64,000 bases of DNA from Bovifimicola ammoniilytica (GTDB lineage: Bacteria > Bacillota > Clostridia > Lachnospirales > Lachnospiraceae), in NCBI RefSeq assembly GCF_025567085.1, contig NZ_JAOQJN010000003.1:310001-374000 (forward strand), in the 5' to 3' direction. The notes under the pieces are model-generated. The model had not been told where the DNA came from and made no database searches. It saw only the letters and a list, made by a program, of their open reading frames with translations. A program made the position numbers and the translations under genes. This document shows positions 1 through 9,211 of the stretch, piece by piece (position 1 is the stretch's first letter; every line of letters begins with the position of its first letter).

Positions 1-2195
1 TAATAATTGTCTGTAACACCATCAATGCTTATCTCGATACCAAGAATAATCGTGTTCTCTGTATCTTCGCAATATCTGCCCCAGAAGTAAACATCACTGT
101 CAGGCATAGTATATATTCCCTCTTTGTTGACAAGTGAAATATCTGTCAGACATATCCATGTTTCATTAAACATATATCCATCTTTCTGCGGCAAATCAAT
201 ATATGAAAACATTTCTTTACCTACAGGAACATCTGAAATAGTACAATATGGTTCAGTTTCACCATCTATTATATAGTAGATATTATGTGTTGCTGTTGTA
301 TAAATACATTCCACACTGACATCATTATGTGGCATTATGAATTTATATTCACCATTTTCTTCATAAATATCTACATCATCCGATTTCCAGTAATAAGTAT
401 AGCCACTCTTCTGTGGCGGAACCGGAAGTGTCACAACATTCATGTATTGCTCACTTAAAGGACTATCCTCACTTATTGAACCGTCAATTGTGATACTTAT
501 ATCATAGAATTTAGGTGATGACGTTGCTCTAAATATAACATCATGAGCAGGCATTACAAATTTTCCATCTGTTACAACTATACCATCTGCTGACCATTCC
601 GTAACATCATAATAGTCTTTTACCGGTTTATCAATAACCGGAATTGTATCACCTATTTTTGCAACTTCCTTAGTCTTATAAATCTGTCCGTCAAACTCAT
701 AGGTTATATAGCATTTTGTAGTTGTTGCAATTGCAGTTAATCCTGAAGCAGGCATTGTTTCCGGCTGTTTTACTAAAGCACCTGCTGCCCCTGACCATGA
801 CCAGCCATTGAAAATATATCCTGCTGCCTCTGAAGGTGCACCAAATACCGGAAGCATATCGCCATAATGATAATTCTTCCTTTCAATAACTGTACCATCA
901 ATCCATATTGCAGTAAGTGTTACATCTTTAGTAAGTGTTATTGTGTCATCTGCTCCATAGATATTTCCATCTTCATCTATCCAGCCTCCGAATATATAAT
1001 CACGCAAATCATCTGTCTTAGATACCTCTGCCATATCTGACAATTTAATCTCTGCTCCGTAAGCTTCAGTTCTTTCATCATTCCCCGTCAGCTTACCACC
1101 ATTAACATCAAGTTTTAATGTATGTCTGTGTACATTCTTTTTCCAATTGCCAAATATTATCTCAAGTGACAGCCCATCTGCTGATGGAATACTTGATGAA
1201 CCCTGATACTCAAGAGTATAACCTTCACCCTCAACATTCTGAGGTATATAGTTGTTATATTTCTCAACAAATGCCAGGTAATCATCATAACCGCCTGTAA
1301 ATGTATCAGTAGTTTCACCATTCAGAAGCTCACCATATGGAGTTGAAACTTTTACAGTATATGTCTTAGGATTTACTTTATAAATTGCTGTAAGTGTTGT
1401 AGCATAATCAATTTTAACCTGTTGACCGATACTATAAACCTGTCCTGTTTTATTATCTTTCCAGCCTATCGGCTCGTAATCATTATATTTATCAGAATCT
1501 TTTACAGCCCATCTTGAAATAGTCACTTCATAATCTTCTGAGTCAAAGCTATCTAAATAATCATAGAACAGATTTCTTCCATCACCTGCATCAAGATTAA
1601 TCCTTACATTACGTCTGATAATCGGACGTATTCTAAGGTCTCTATATATAAGCTTATCTAATTCAAATTCTCCAACATTGTAACCATATTGGTCTTCACA
1701 CCATTGTATAAATTGATATGAAGTTCCTTCCTGCCAGTTACATGCGGCAAATGCTTCATCTAATTCAGACTTTGGTACAGACGTTCCACCATCAACCTTT
1801 AATGTCTTATAAATCTTGAACTCGCGTGCTATGTCATCATAATAGAACAAGTCTACATTGTATACATTGGTTTTATATATAGCTTCATAAACCGTATCTT
1901 CATATACTTTTGGTAATTGAGACCATAATTTATAAATTGTCTTACCACCATCTGAACTATATCCAAGTAATGTTTTGCCAAGCGGTGTTGCTGCATAAGG
2001 CATATCAGGTGATTTACCATAAGGTACTTCCATTTCTCTGACTACCGGCTCTCCATACATTGTCTGCGATTTGAATTTAACTGACATATTTTTTAATGTA
2101 TAACCGGCTCTGTAATAATAAATTACCTGATGATATTCCTTGTTATAACTATAAAACAATTGTCTTTCTGCTCCATACAAATCAGATGATGTAAC
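1..2195 (-). CDS. C-terminal part of giant surface protein (repeat region), frame-shifted, runs off the left edge
   Basis: The minus strand is open from position 2195 to the window edge with no start codon and no ribosome site of its own. The translation shows repeated Listeria-Bacteroides (Flg_new/InlB-B-type) modules, each with a hydrophobic beta-strand, a Gly-Gly-Trp-like turn (for example FGGWIDEDG) and a TAIW or AIYK ending. It continues in sense and style from the gene at 2123-5902 but sits in the -1 frame. Adding one C in the plus-strand CC at 2195-2196 would join the two frames without a gap and turn the TAG at 2196-2198 into coding sequence. I therefore read it as the downstream half of one extracellular adhesin-like protein. 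The C-terminus and any sorting signal lie outside the window. Confidence 0.75.
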
Positions 2196-5100
2196 CTAAC
2201 CGAACACAATGCCTTATCAGTAGGAAGTCCGCTCTTAAGATAGTATTTATCTACCTTATAATCGATTTTCTTCATATTATTTGCGGCATATTTAAACATA
2301 TTATAATATCCTTGTGGCACACCATTTATTGAATACCAGCCACTAAATTTTATATTTTCATTATCGACTATATCCGGAGGTGTTGCATCATCACCAACAT
2401 TAACAGCTCTTACTTCTGTCGTCCATATGTCTTTATTAACATCATAATAAGTGAAGCTGACTAATGCCTGCGCTCTCTTTGCATGGTATATAATTTCTGT
2501 ATTATCTTTAGATACCGGAGTAAAATACGGATCACTTTCCCATTCTTCATCCATGTATTTCCAACTGTCTACAGCTCCATTTGTATCAAAACTGCCTGCA
2601 TAATTTCCAGCCGGTACCTGTCTTGTACCAACAAGTGTTTTTTCTCCATCAACTTCTCTGAAGAAATTAACAGTGTACATCTTACCTATGTCATCAAAAT
2701 TAACTCTTGATTTATCATACCATATTACTCTAACTGTTTTAGTTGTACTTGCTTTAGAATCAGCAGTCTTTGTAAACTGTAATGTATTGCCATAATAGTG
2801 GACCTGAGCTGTACATTCGTCAGAACTTTGCCTATATGATGAATATGGCTGGTCATATGTCAGATGCCTTCCCTGACGGTCATAAACTACTCTGAATCCC
2901 TTACCCGAAACTTTTAATGTCACCTTATTCCATGGTATAGTCGCATTTTTATCAAGTACTCCGGTAGTAATATCTACTACCTGTCCGGACATTGGTGAAA
3001 GGTCATTCACGTCTATGCTGGCATATGAGCTTCCATTAGAATAAAATACTATTGGCGTTACCGGATCATTTAAGCATACAACAAGTTTCTTATCACCCAT
3101 TGAGAATAACGGCCACTTACATTCCGGTATCAATGGTGCATCAACTCTTATATTAAATACTTTAGATTCCGCTACCAGATTTACCTCCAGATAAATACCA
3201 TCTTCTAAATAGAAGCCGCCCATAAGTGTACTATATACTGTATCATATCTGTGGTCAGGTTTTACAACATGATAACGTGCGTATCCATAGATATCAAGAT
3301 AAGCCCCTACCTGTACTTCGACTCCGACTTCGCCAAGTCGTCTAAGCCCAATAAATGATACTGTAAGCTGACCTGCAATTCCCATCTTAATTCCTGTATA
3401 TCCGCATAAAGTCAGATCAAAGCTATATCTGTCAGCTCCAATCAGCTTATTCTTGTACATACTGAATTCTTTTTCTTTAGAATTACCATATGCACCCACC
3501 TGTCTTGCATCAAGTACAGAAAATTTACTTCCTATACCACCTGCAAAACTCATTTTTACCACAAAATCAAGTTCAAAGTTAAGCTGGAATAATGCTAACG
3601 GCTTTGCCGTAGAGAATAATGGCAGTCTGCAAAGTTCTATATAACCGCCTTTCTTGTTAAGCATGTCCTGAACTTCTTTAACAAGTCCCTGAGTATCATT
3701 TTCTTTATCACTTCTAAGCATCTTTGTAACTTCATCAGTGATATTTCTATAACTGTTTGCCCCTACAGAACATACAAGTACCTGCAATTCGATATCAGTC
3801 TGCGTATACATATTAGCCGCATAGTTAAATTCAAGTTCAGGCGTATCAAACCATTTAAACTCAAATTGCTTATATCCCTGTAAAGATACATTAATATATT
3901 CGGTAATGGTAAATGTTGCATCAACTTTTAATTTACCTTTGACATTTCCCTTATAACCGAGTGTAAATGTAATTGCTGTCCAATAGTCAGGATTAGGATA
4001 TGTAAAATTATTATTTTCTGCCTCTCCTATCTTAACAGATACCTTAAGGTTCTTGCCTAACCTCTTAGCAAGATCAGCAAGTGTATCCTCCTTAGGATGC
4101 GCATAATCAGAAAAATCCTTCAGCCTGTCATCATCCAGCGTACTTCCTACCAGTGATTCCCCATCTAACTCTTCTTTTACTGTCTCACTTTCTGCAAGCA
4201 CAGCTGCAAGTACATAATTTAATTGTTTTGCTCCCTCGCTGTTATAGATTTCCTGTTCAAGTGCTGCAGTATCGATACCATCTACAAGATATTTATTCTG
4301 TGCAGGATCAGTAAAATATATATCAACCTTATCATATACATCTTCAACATCACAATCATCTGTCTGTATATAATACTCGTCATCATCCTTTATGCTGTCA
4401 ATGATTTTAACAAAAAGACAATCGTCCGTAATATTATTTGTACCATCTCCAATACAGATAACATCATCTACTGCAAGCGTATTTGCCTCGTAATAATCTT
4501 TCTGAATAATATATTCATATTCATTAGGTGTCTCTGTAAGCTTCGCTTTATCAAGATATTTAATGCCATCCCTAAGCTCTACTATATTAGATTCTTCTTT
4601 ATATATTTTAAATGTATATTCTGAAACTACTTCATTAAGTCCCTTAAAATGTACCCCATCATTGGCTGTCATACGATACATACAACCCTTTGTATATGGA
4701 GTTTCAGGAACTATGGTGTACTCATTTTCACCATTTGGTGTAACCGTAAATCTCTCCGGAGTATCACCTGTATATGCAAAAAGTGTAATAAAACTGTTAA
4801 TATTATCAGCAGTTATTACTTCATCGCTGATAAGAGTTATCGAATGATTTTCATCGCAATTTTCCTCATAATAAGTTGTATCTTCCACAGGTTCATAATC
4901 ATCCGAAGAATCCTTAAATGATGCATAAACTGTCATATCTTCATTTACAGGCGTATCTGAAAAGAATTCATCGGTAAATCCTGTGTCGGTAAACCATCCC
5001 ATAAATGCCTTACCTGCTCCGAAAGACTGTGGAAGCTGTTCTATTGTTCCGCCTTTTTTCACTGTAATTGGCTCAACAGGTGTTCCATCTCCCGTATCAA

Positions 5101-5902
5101 AAGTTACAGTAACCTCTTCGCCCTCGGAAGGCTCATTGTCTGTATATGCAACCTTTGCAGTTATCGTCTTTTTAACACCATTTACTGTTATATCCTTGTT
5201 TGCAATTACACTTCCACCTGAAGCAGTTGTGTTTGTACCATTGTTTGCAAATGCATCAGCAGGTAATATCGAGAATAACATTATCATACATAAAAATATT
5301 GAAAATATTTTCTTTAATTTTTTATTTTTAATGCTGAATGCCAAAAATATTATTCCTGATAAAATTGCGAGTATTATCCATATATTACTGTGTGAATCTC
5401 CTGTTTTAGGATTAGATGATTTATCAGGTGTTGTTGTCTTCTCATCTGATGTTGTCTGTTCCTGAGTAGTTGTCTCTCCTGATGTCGTTATCTTCTCTGG
5501 GGTTGTTGTCCCTTCTGTTGTCAACTCTTCTGATGTTGTCTCCTCTGGAGTTAATTTCTCTATGTACGCTGTTAATTCTGTTATTCTGTCTTTCCCGGCT
5601 GCCAGCGAATATTCCCCCTCAGAAAGCCCTCCACTTTTAAGAGTCAATCCATCAGGTAGTGTAATTTCAGATATTATACCACCGACATCATATGTACTGT
5701 TATTTGTAACCTTAAGTACGATATTGATATCTTCGCCTTCATTATAGCTGTCCTTGTCCGTAGTCAATACAGCTGATACAAGTGCAGATTCCTGTGCCTG
5801 TATCACTGTGGTTACCGCCATCACACATGAAATCGCAAAAAACACTGCTGAAATTAGCCATGCAATTAGTCTTTGCCTTTGCTTTAATGCTTTTCCATTC
5901 AA
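2123..5902 (-). CDS. Giant secreted surface protein with internal sorting signal and second signal peptide
   Basis: This is a 1259-residue protein with a TTG start 9 bases after GGAGG. Seen in order: a membrane or signal segment at about residues 11-36; a small extracellular domain (40-120) resembling DUF11-like repeat-containing domains; a Thr/Glu-rich linker; NPKTG at 164-168; a hydrophobic helix at 174-190 and a basic patch. A second signal-peptide-like stretch ending in ADAFA (to 219) follows at once, then InlB-type repeats and a long mixed beta region. The last ~20 residues before the stop at 2123 appear to be out-of-frame reading after a one-base deletion; the true protein continues in 1-2195. 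It lies 22 bp downstream of a TetR gene and is probably co-transcribed with it. The role is probably cell-surface binding; the ligand is unknown. Confidence 0.75.
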   Translation of the reverse strand: MNGKALKQRQRLIAWLISAVFFAISCVMAVTTVIQAQESALVSAVLTTDKDSYNEGEDINIVLKVTNNSTYDVGGIISEITLPDGLTLKSGGLSEGEYSLAAGKDRITELTAYIEKLTPEETTSEELTTEGTTTPEKITTSGETTTQEQTTSDEKTTTPDKSSNPKTGDSHSNIWIILAILSGIIFLAFSIKNKKLKKIFSIFLCMIMLFSILPADAFANNGTNTTASGGSVIANKDITVNGVKKTITAKVAYTDNEPSEGEEVTVTFDTGDGTPVEPITVKKGGTIEQLPQSFGAGKAFMGWFTDTGFTDEFFSDTPVNEDMTVYASFKDSSDDYEPVEDTTYYEENCDENHSITLISDEVITADNINSFITLFAYTGDTPERFTVTPNGENEYTIVPETPYTKGCMYRMTANDGVHFKGLNEVVSEYTFKIYKEESNIVELRDGIKYLDKAKLTETPNEYEYIIQKDYYEANTLAVDDVICIGDGTNNITDDCLFVKIIDSIKDDDEYYIQTDDCDVEDVYDKVDIYFTDPAQNKYLVDGIDTAALEQEIYNSEGAKQLNYVLAAVLAESETVKEELDGESLVGSTLDDDRLKDFSDYAHPKEDTLADLAKRLGKNLKVSVKIGEAENNNFTYPNPDYWTAITFTLGYKGNVKGKLKVDATFTITEYINVSLQGYKQFEFKWFDTPELEFNYAANMYTQTDIELQVLVCSVGANSYRNITDEVTKMLRSDKENDTQGLVKEVQDMLNKKGGYIELCRLPLFSTAKPLALFQLNFELDFVVKMSFAGGIGSKFSVLDARQVGAYGNSKEKEFSMYKNKLIGADRYSFDLTLCGYTGIKMGIAGQLTVSFIGLRRLGEVGVEVQVGAYLDIYGYARYHVVKPDHRYDTVYSTLMGGFYLEDGIYLEVNLVAESKVFNIRVDAPLIPECKWPLFSMGDKKLVVCLNDPVTPIVFYSNGSSYASIDVNDLSPMSGQVVDITTGVLDKNATIPWNKVTLKVSGKGFRVVYDRQGRHLTYDQPYSSYRQSSDECTAQVHYYGNTLQFTKTADSKASTTKTVRVIWYDKSRVNFDDIGKMYTVNFFREVDGEKTLVGTRQVPAGNYAGSFDTNGAVDSWKYMDEEWESDPYFTPVSKDNTEIIYHAKRAQALVSFTYYDVNKDIWTTEVRAVNVGDDATPPDIVDNENIKFSGWYSINGVPQGYYNMFKYAANNMKKIDYKVDKYYLKSGLPTDKALCSVRLHHLICMEQKDNCFIVITRNIIR

Positions 5903-5924
5903 TAAGATGCACCTCCTTGATCAT

Positions 5925-6620
5925 TTAAGTTATCTTGTTACCTATAGCTTCTTCAAGTCCTGTTTCTGCCTTTGCTACAATCTCCTCTATCAATTTAGCT
6001 GCAACTGAATTAAGGTCAACAGCAAGTACTGCCTCAATAAGGCTATTGCGTTTTTCTGTTGGTACATTATACAATTTAAGACAACAATCCAGATATCTTC
6101 TTAGCTTTCTATCTAATGTAAAATACATATCGCAAGGTTTTGCCATAAATCCTCTTGTTATACTTCCCGATGCTATATCCATTTCGTAAAAATCCTTATC
6201 CTCTGCATCTGGCATATATGCCGCAAATATATTTTTAATCTGAATAGCTGTACTACGATAGATATATTCAGACGTACTAGGCAATGTATATGCCATAACA
6301 TATATTTCTCTAAGTGATTCAGATAATTCTGTTATGTTTATCTGTAGTGCCGTTTCGAGGCAATATACCATAAGTGGTTCATGATTTTCGGCAAATGAAC
6401 GTGCCTTTTCAAACTGATTTTCGAACATTATCTGTGTCAATTTCAAGAGCAATGCCTCTTTATTTTCAAATGCTGCAAAAAAAGATGTTGGTGACATTCC
6501 TGCTGCCCTTGATATCTGGGCTGTAGTCGTTTTCTCATATCCTTGTTCTAAGAACAGCTGTATCGCAGCAAGCAACATTTTATTGCGTCGTGCTATCCCT
6601 TTAGGTTGTAGTCCTTTCAA
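5925..6620 (-). CDS. TetR/AcrR-family transcriptional regulator
   Basis: The product is 231 residues, with a TTG start placed 8 bases after AAGGAG. The N-terminal ~60 residues form the TetR DNA-binding domain: a helix ending in FLEQGYEKTT, then the helix-turn-helix TTAQISRAAGMSPTSFF and the usual AFENKEALLLKL. The C-terminal ligand or dimer domain has no recognisable specificity. It sits directly upstream of the giant surface-protein gene on the same strand. An inverted repeat at 6660-6671 lies just upstream of its start and could be its own operator. Autoregulation and control of the surface protein are inferences from position. Confidence 0.85.
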   Translation of the reverse strand: MKGLQPKGIARRNKMLLAAIQLFLEQGYEKTTTAQISRAAGMSPTSFFAAFENKEALLLKLTQIMFENQFEKARSFAENHEPLMVYCLETALQINITELSESLREIYVMAYTLPSTSEYIYRSTAIQIKNIFAAYMPDAEDKDFYEMDIASGSITRGFMAKPCDMYFTLDRKLRRYLDCCLKLYNVPTEKRNSLIEAVLAVDLNSVAAKLIEEIVAKAETGLEEAIGNKIT

Positions 6621-6659
6621 TGTATTTTCTCCTTTTGATTGTAATTATGAGTTTAGTTT

Positions 6660-6671
6660 TGAGTGTACTCA
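6660..6671. promoter_or_regulatory. Possible TetR operator palindrome
   Basis: TGAGT-GT-ACTCA is an inverted repeat with 5-bp arms, about 40 bp upstream of the TetR start. TetR regulators commonly bind such short palindromes over their own promoter. No experimental or comparative support is available here. Confidence 0.35.
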
Positions 6672-6771
6672 ATTATAACATTTTCTACCAAAAATGTAAA
6701 TATCTATTGTAAAGAAATGATGAATTAACAATATTTTACACTACTTTTATATCGAATTATGCGATATTTTT

Positions 6772-6809
6772 TTCAAAAGAAAAAGGTAGCTATCGAAATG
6801 ATAACTACC
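6772..6809 (-). terminator. Rho-independent terminator after the PDDEXK nuclease gene
   Basis: On the minus strand, arms at 6800-6809 and 6785-6794 form a 10-bp stem with one mismatch and a 5-base loop, followed by a T-rich run (6784 down to 6772). It lies about 95 bp beyond the stop of the DUF1016 gene and separates the island from the TetR operon. Confidence 0.75.
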
Positions 6810-6903
6810 TGATACTTCTTGATTTATTCAATTGATTTTATTTTTTCGCAGTGCCCTCAATCTTCTGTGACTCACCTATAATTACAATCGGAATGTAATA
6901 CAC

Positions 6904-8013
6904 TTAGACCTCTGTTTCTCCTCCGACTTTTTTCTCTTCATCCTTCTGTTGTAAATAAAACATAGCTTTTTGTGTTTCTATCTCTTCTCTCAGTTCTTCT
7001 TCAGTTGGTAAATATAATTTATATTTGCTGGCAAATAATTGCTCATTACCATGTAAAATCGAATATCTAGCAATGTCTTCATCCGTCTCAGAACACAGTA
7101 CAATACCCAGTGTCGGATTGTCATCTGGAGATTTCTTTAATTCATCATACATGCGAATATACATATCCATCTGCCCTACATCCTGGTGGGTAATACGTTC
7201 CGTTTTCAAATCTATAAGTACAAAGCATTTCAAGATATAATTATAAAAGACCAAATCTATATAATAATCCTGTTTTTCTGTATGAATATGTTGCTGTCTT
7301 GCTACAAATGCATACCCTTTTCCCATTTCCATCAAAAATTTTTGCAAATTACTGATTATACTTGTCTCTAGTTTCGTCTCATTAAAAGATGTATCTGGTG
7401 TTAAGCCCAAGAACTCCACTACTACAGGATTTTTTATAAACTCAAGTTTATCATTCTGATATGAGGATGTCTTTTCTTTCATTTCAGACTCTACAGCATT
7501 CTTATCCTGTGATTGAAGCATACGATAATAATACTGGGTATCAATATTTCTCTGTAAGGTACGAACACTCCATGTCTGCTCATAAGCTTCTTTCTCATAC
7601 CATTTGCGAGCTGTTTCATCATGAACTTGAAGCAAAGTACGATAATGCGACCATGATAAACACATATTAGATTTTCCACACGCTGTGTGGAAAATCTCTG
7701 GAAAGCATTTATAGAATCTGTAAAAACTATAAAGATTTGTTTTTGTAAACCCTTTTCCATATTTTGTTGTAAGTTCCCTTGACAATCTTTTAATAACTTC
7801 AGCACCATATTCTGCACGTTGTTCACTAGCTAATTCTTCTTCTGCAATTCGATATCCAATCAGCCAATTCCTTTGCGTTAATATCATATTTACAGTACGG
7901 TATGCCTCTTTTTGAGATACTTCAATAATATTTTGTACATCATTTAATATGTTGTCTGTTTTTTCAAAATTATTCATAATAGCATTATTTACACTATTCA
8001 TAATTTCATTCAT
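6904..8013 (-). CDS. DUF1016/YhcG-type PDDEXK nuclease family protein
   Basis: The product is 369 residues. The N-terminal half matches the DUF1016 N-domain style (NWLIGYRIAEEEL, then the YGKGFTKTNLYSFYRFY region). The C-terminal half contains a PD-(D/E)xK-like core, with YYIDLVFYN followed by FVLIDLK, where D and D/K are the expected metal-binding and catalytic positions. The family is known as a stand-alone nuclease-like protein often carried beside type I restriction systems and other defence genes. That fits here: hsdS remnants and an ATPase/TOPRIM pair lie a few kb away. Substrate and activity are unknown. A good terminator follows. The gene appears full length. Confidence 0.85.
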   Translation of the reverse strand: MNEIMNSVNNAIMNNFEKTDNILNDVQNIIEVSQKEAYRTVNMILTQRNWLIGYRIAEEELASEQRAEYGAEVIKRLSRELTTKYGKGFTKTNLYSFYRFYKCFPEIFHTACGKSNMCLSWSHYRTLLQVHDETARKWYEKEAYEQTWSVRTLQRNIDTQYYYRMLQSQDKNAVESEMKEKTSSYQNDKLEFIKNPVVVEFLGLTPDTSFNETKLETSIISNLQKFLMEMGKGYAFVARQQHIHTEKQDYYIDLVFYNYILKCFVLIDLKTERITHQDVGQMDMYIRMYDELKKSPDDNPTLGIVLCSETDEDIARYSILHGNEQLFASKYKLYLPTEEELREEIETQKAMFYLQQKDEEKKVGGETEV

Positions 8014-8112
8014 CGGTCTGCTCTCCTTTCAGTAGATTATAAATCTGCCATATTTTCTATATAAATCCATTGTATATGTAGGTTTGATAGTCTGGCTCTG
8101 ATTTATCTAATC

Positions 8113-8166
8113 ATTACAATTTATTTTGATAATTCTCTAACTTAATGAAAATTCTAACTACATTTA
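8113..8166 (-). pseudogene. 3' tail fragment of a RelE/ParE-type toxin gene
   Basis: These ~54 bases translate to VNVVRIFIKLENYQNKL plus stop. This is nearly the same as the last residues of the intact toxin at 14239-14550 (VNVVGIFHQLENYQNKL). Nucleotide identity is high over about 50 bases and then ends abruptly; an in-frame stop lies directly upstream. It is a scar of a second copy of the same toxin family. Confidence 0.7.
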
Positions 8167-8195
8167 CTTATCTATATTGCAACCTAAATGCTCAA

Positions 8196-8669
8196 TTACT
8201 TCTTTTCTTCCTCTTTTGTATCAGAATCTATAAGCATTTTATATCTTTCAAAAGACATTGACCTAAGAATTCTTATGTTAAGCTTGACATTACTATTTTC
8301 AAATACTTTTCCCGCCACATCAATTAGCCAACCAAATAATAGTAAAGCAATAACATTTCCTATTAATACATCATTTACTTCACCTCTACTGTTATCAGTA
8401 ATTATTGTTGCACACATACCAAGCAAAAATGTTATTGAAATTTGAAGCCATCTTAAAGCGCCACTACCATATTCATTAAATAAATATTCTAAAATAACAC
8501 TTACTCCTGCTTCTTCATTCTTTATTAACATTTCTTTTGCTAATTCAAAGCCTGCTTCACATTCTGACAAATCTGCATCTTTTATAGTATCTCTTACTTT
8601 CCTTGCCGCTTCACGTTGCTGTTCTACTTTGTATGCTATATTTTCTTTTTCAAAATTTCTAAATTTCAT
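8196..8669 (-). CDS. Small membrane protein of unknown function
   Basis: The start chosen is the ATG at 8669, preceded by AAGGAG with 6-base spacing; an upstream in-frame ATG at 8720 has no ribosome site. The 157-residue product has a charged, probably coiled N-terminal half (residues 1-60) and two hydrophobic segments: LQISITFLLGMCATII and DVLIGNVIALLLFGWLI. A charged tail ends in EEEKK. No family is recognised. It lies between the deleted antitoxin and the toxin tail fragment, so it is part of the accessory island and may have displaced the toxin gene body. Confidence 0.6.
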   Translation of the reverse strand: MKFRNFEKENIAYKVEQQREAARKVRDTIKDADLSECEAGFELAKEMLIKNEEAGVSVILEYLFNEYGSGALRWLQISITFLLGMCATIITDNSRGEVNDVLIGNVIALLLFGWLIDVAGKVFENSNVKLNIRILRSMSFERYKMLIDSDTKEEEKK

Positions 8670-8798
8670 TTCATTCTCCTTATCCTTTAAGTACCTATAA
8701 GTGGTTGACAGACACCACAAACCTCATAAATATTTCATTTCTTATTAAAATAGAACCATCTAAAGATGACTATATCTCTTATCTTTTGCATAATCGTA

Positions 8799-8954
8799 TC
8801 ATTTTGCCAGTTCCTCATAAGCCTCCATATTTTGTTTAATAAAGCACTCCGAAATTGCAAATACATCTTCTGTTGATGCAATTTTTTCCTGTTCCGCTTT
8901 ACTAAAATCAATAGCCTGTGTATTAGAAACCATTGTATTAGTATCAACTGACAT
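8799..8954 (-). pseudogene. Internally deleted Phd/YefM-type antitoxin
   Basis: The ATG at 8954 follows GAGGTGGATATT and opens a 51-codon frame. The first residues (SVDTNTMVSNTQ) and the last (IDFSKAEQEKIASTEDVF onward, ending in EELAK) resemble the two ends of Lachnospiraceae Phd/YefM antitoxins. The middle, which normally carries the dimer core, is missing, and the two ends are joined in frame. It could be a short functional peptide, but a decayed antitoxin is the simpler reading. No complete toxin follows it; only the toxin tail at 8113-8166 remains. Confidence 0.55.
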
Positions 8955-9211
8955 AATATCCACCTCACTTATCCATATTCTATATTACTGAATAATTATG
9001 TTACTTTTTAACCCCTTTGCAAATTTTTTAAATTCAATTATTTTCTAAACTTATACTTAAAAACAGTCAATTTATACAATCGACCGTTTTCCATTGCTCA
9101 TTTTACTTCTAGCATCAACAAAACATCTGATTCATAATATCTATATTATTCAGTTACCAAAACTAAAGCCAAAATATACTATATTGATAGCAATCTCATA
9201 AATTCTTCTAA
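8955..9211. other. AT-rich intergenic stretch
   Basis: About 257 bases separate the stop of the HEPN-like gene from the start of the deleted antitoxin. I see no open frame, no convincing promoter and no strong hairpin. Confidence 0.5.

Noticed and set aside
2123..2198. Programmed -1 frameshift in the surface protein gene
   Set aside because: Direction fits, but no X XXY YYZ heptamer or obvious downstream structure is present in the overlap, and one missing base explains it more simply.
6904..8013. Type II restriction endonuclease
   Set aside because: The PDDEXK core is present, but the N-domain fits DUF1016 and there is no methyltransferase partner.
8735..8968. 77-codon minus-strand frame
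   Set aside because: The frame with the proper ribosome site here is the 51-codon antitoxin-like gene at 8799-8954; this longer frame is its shadow.
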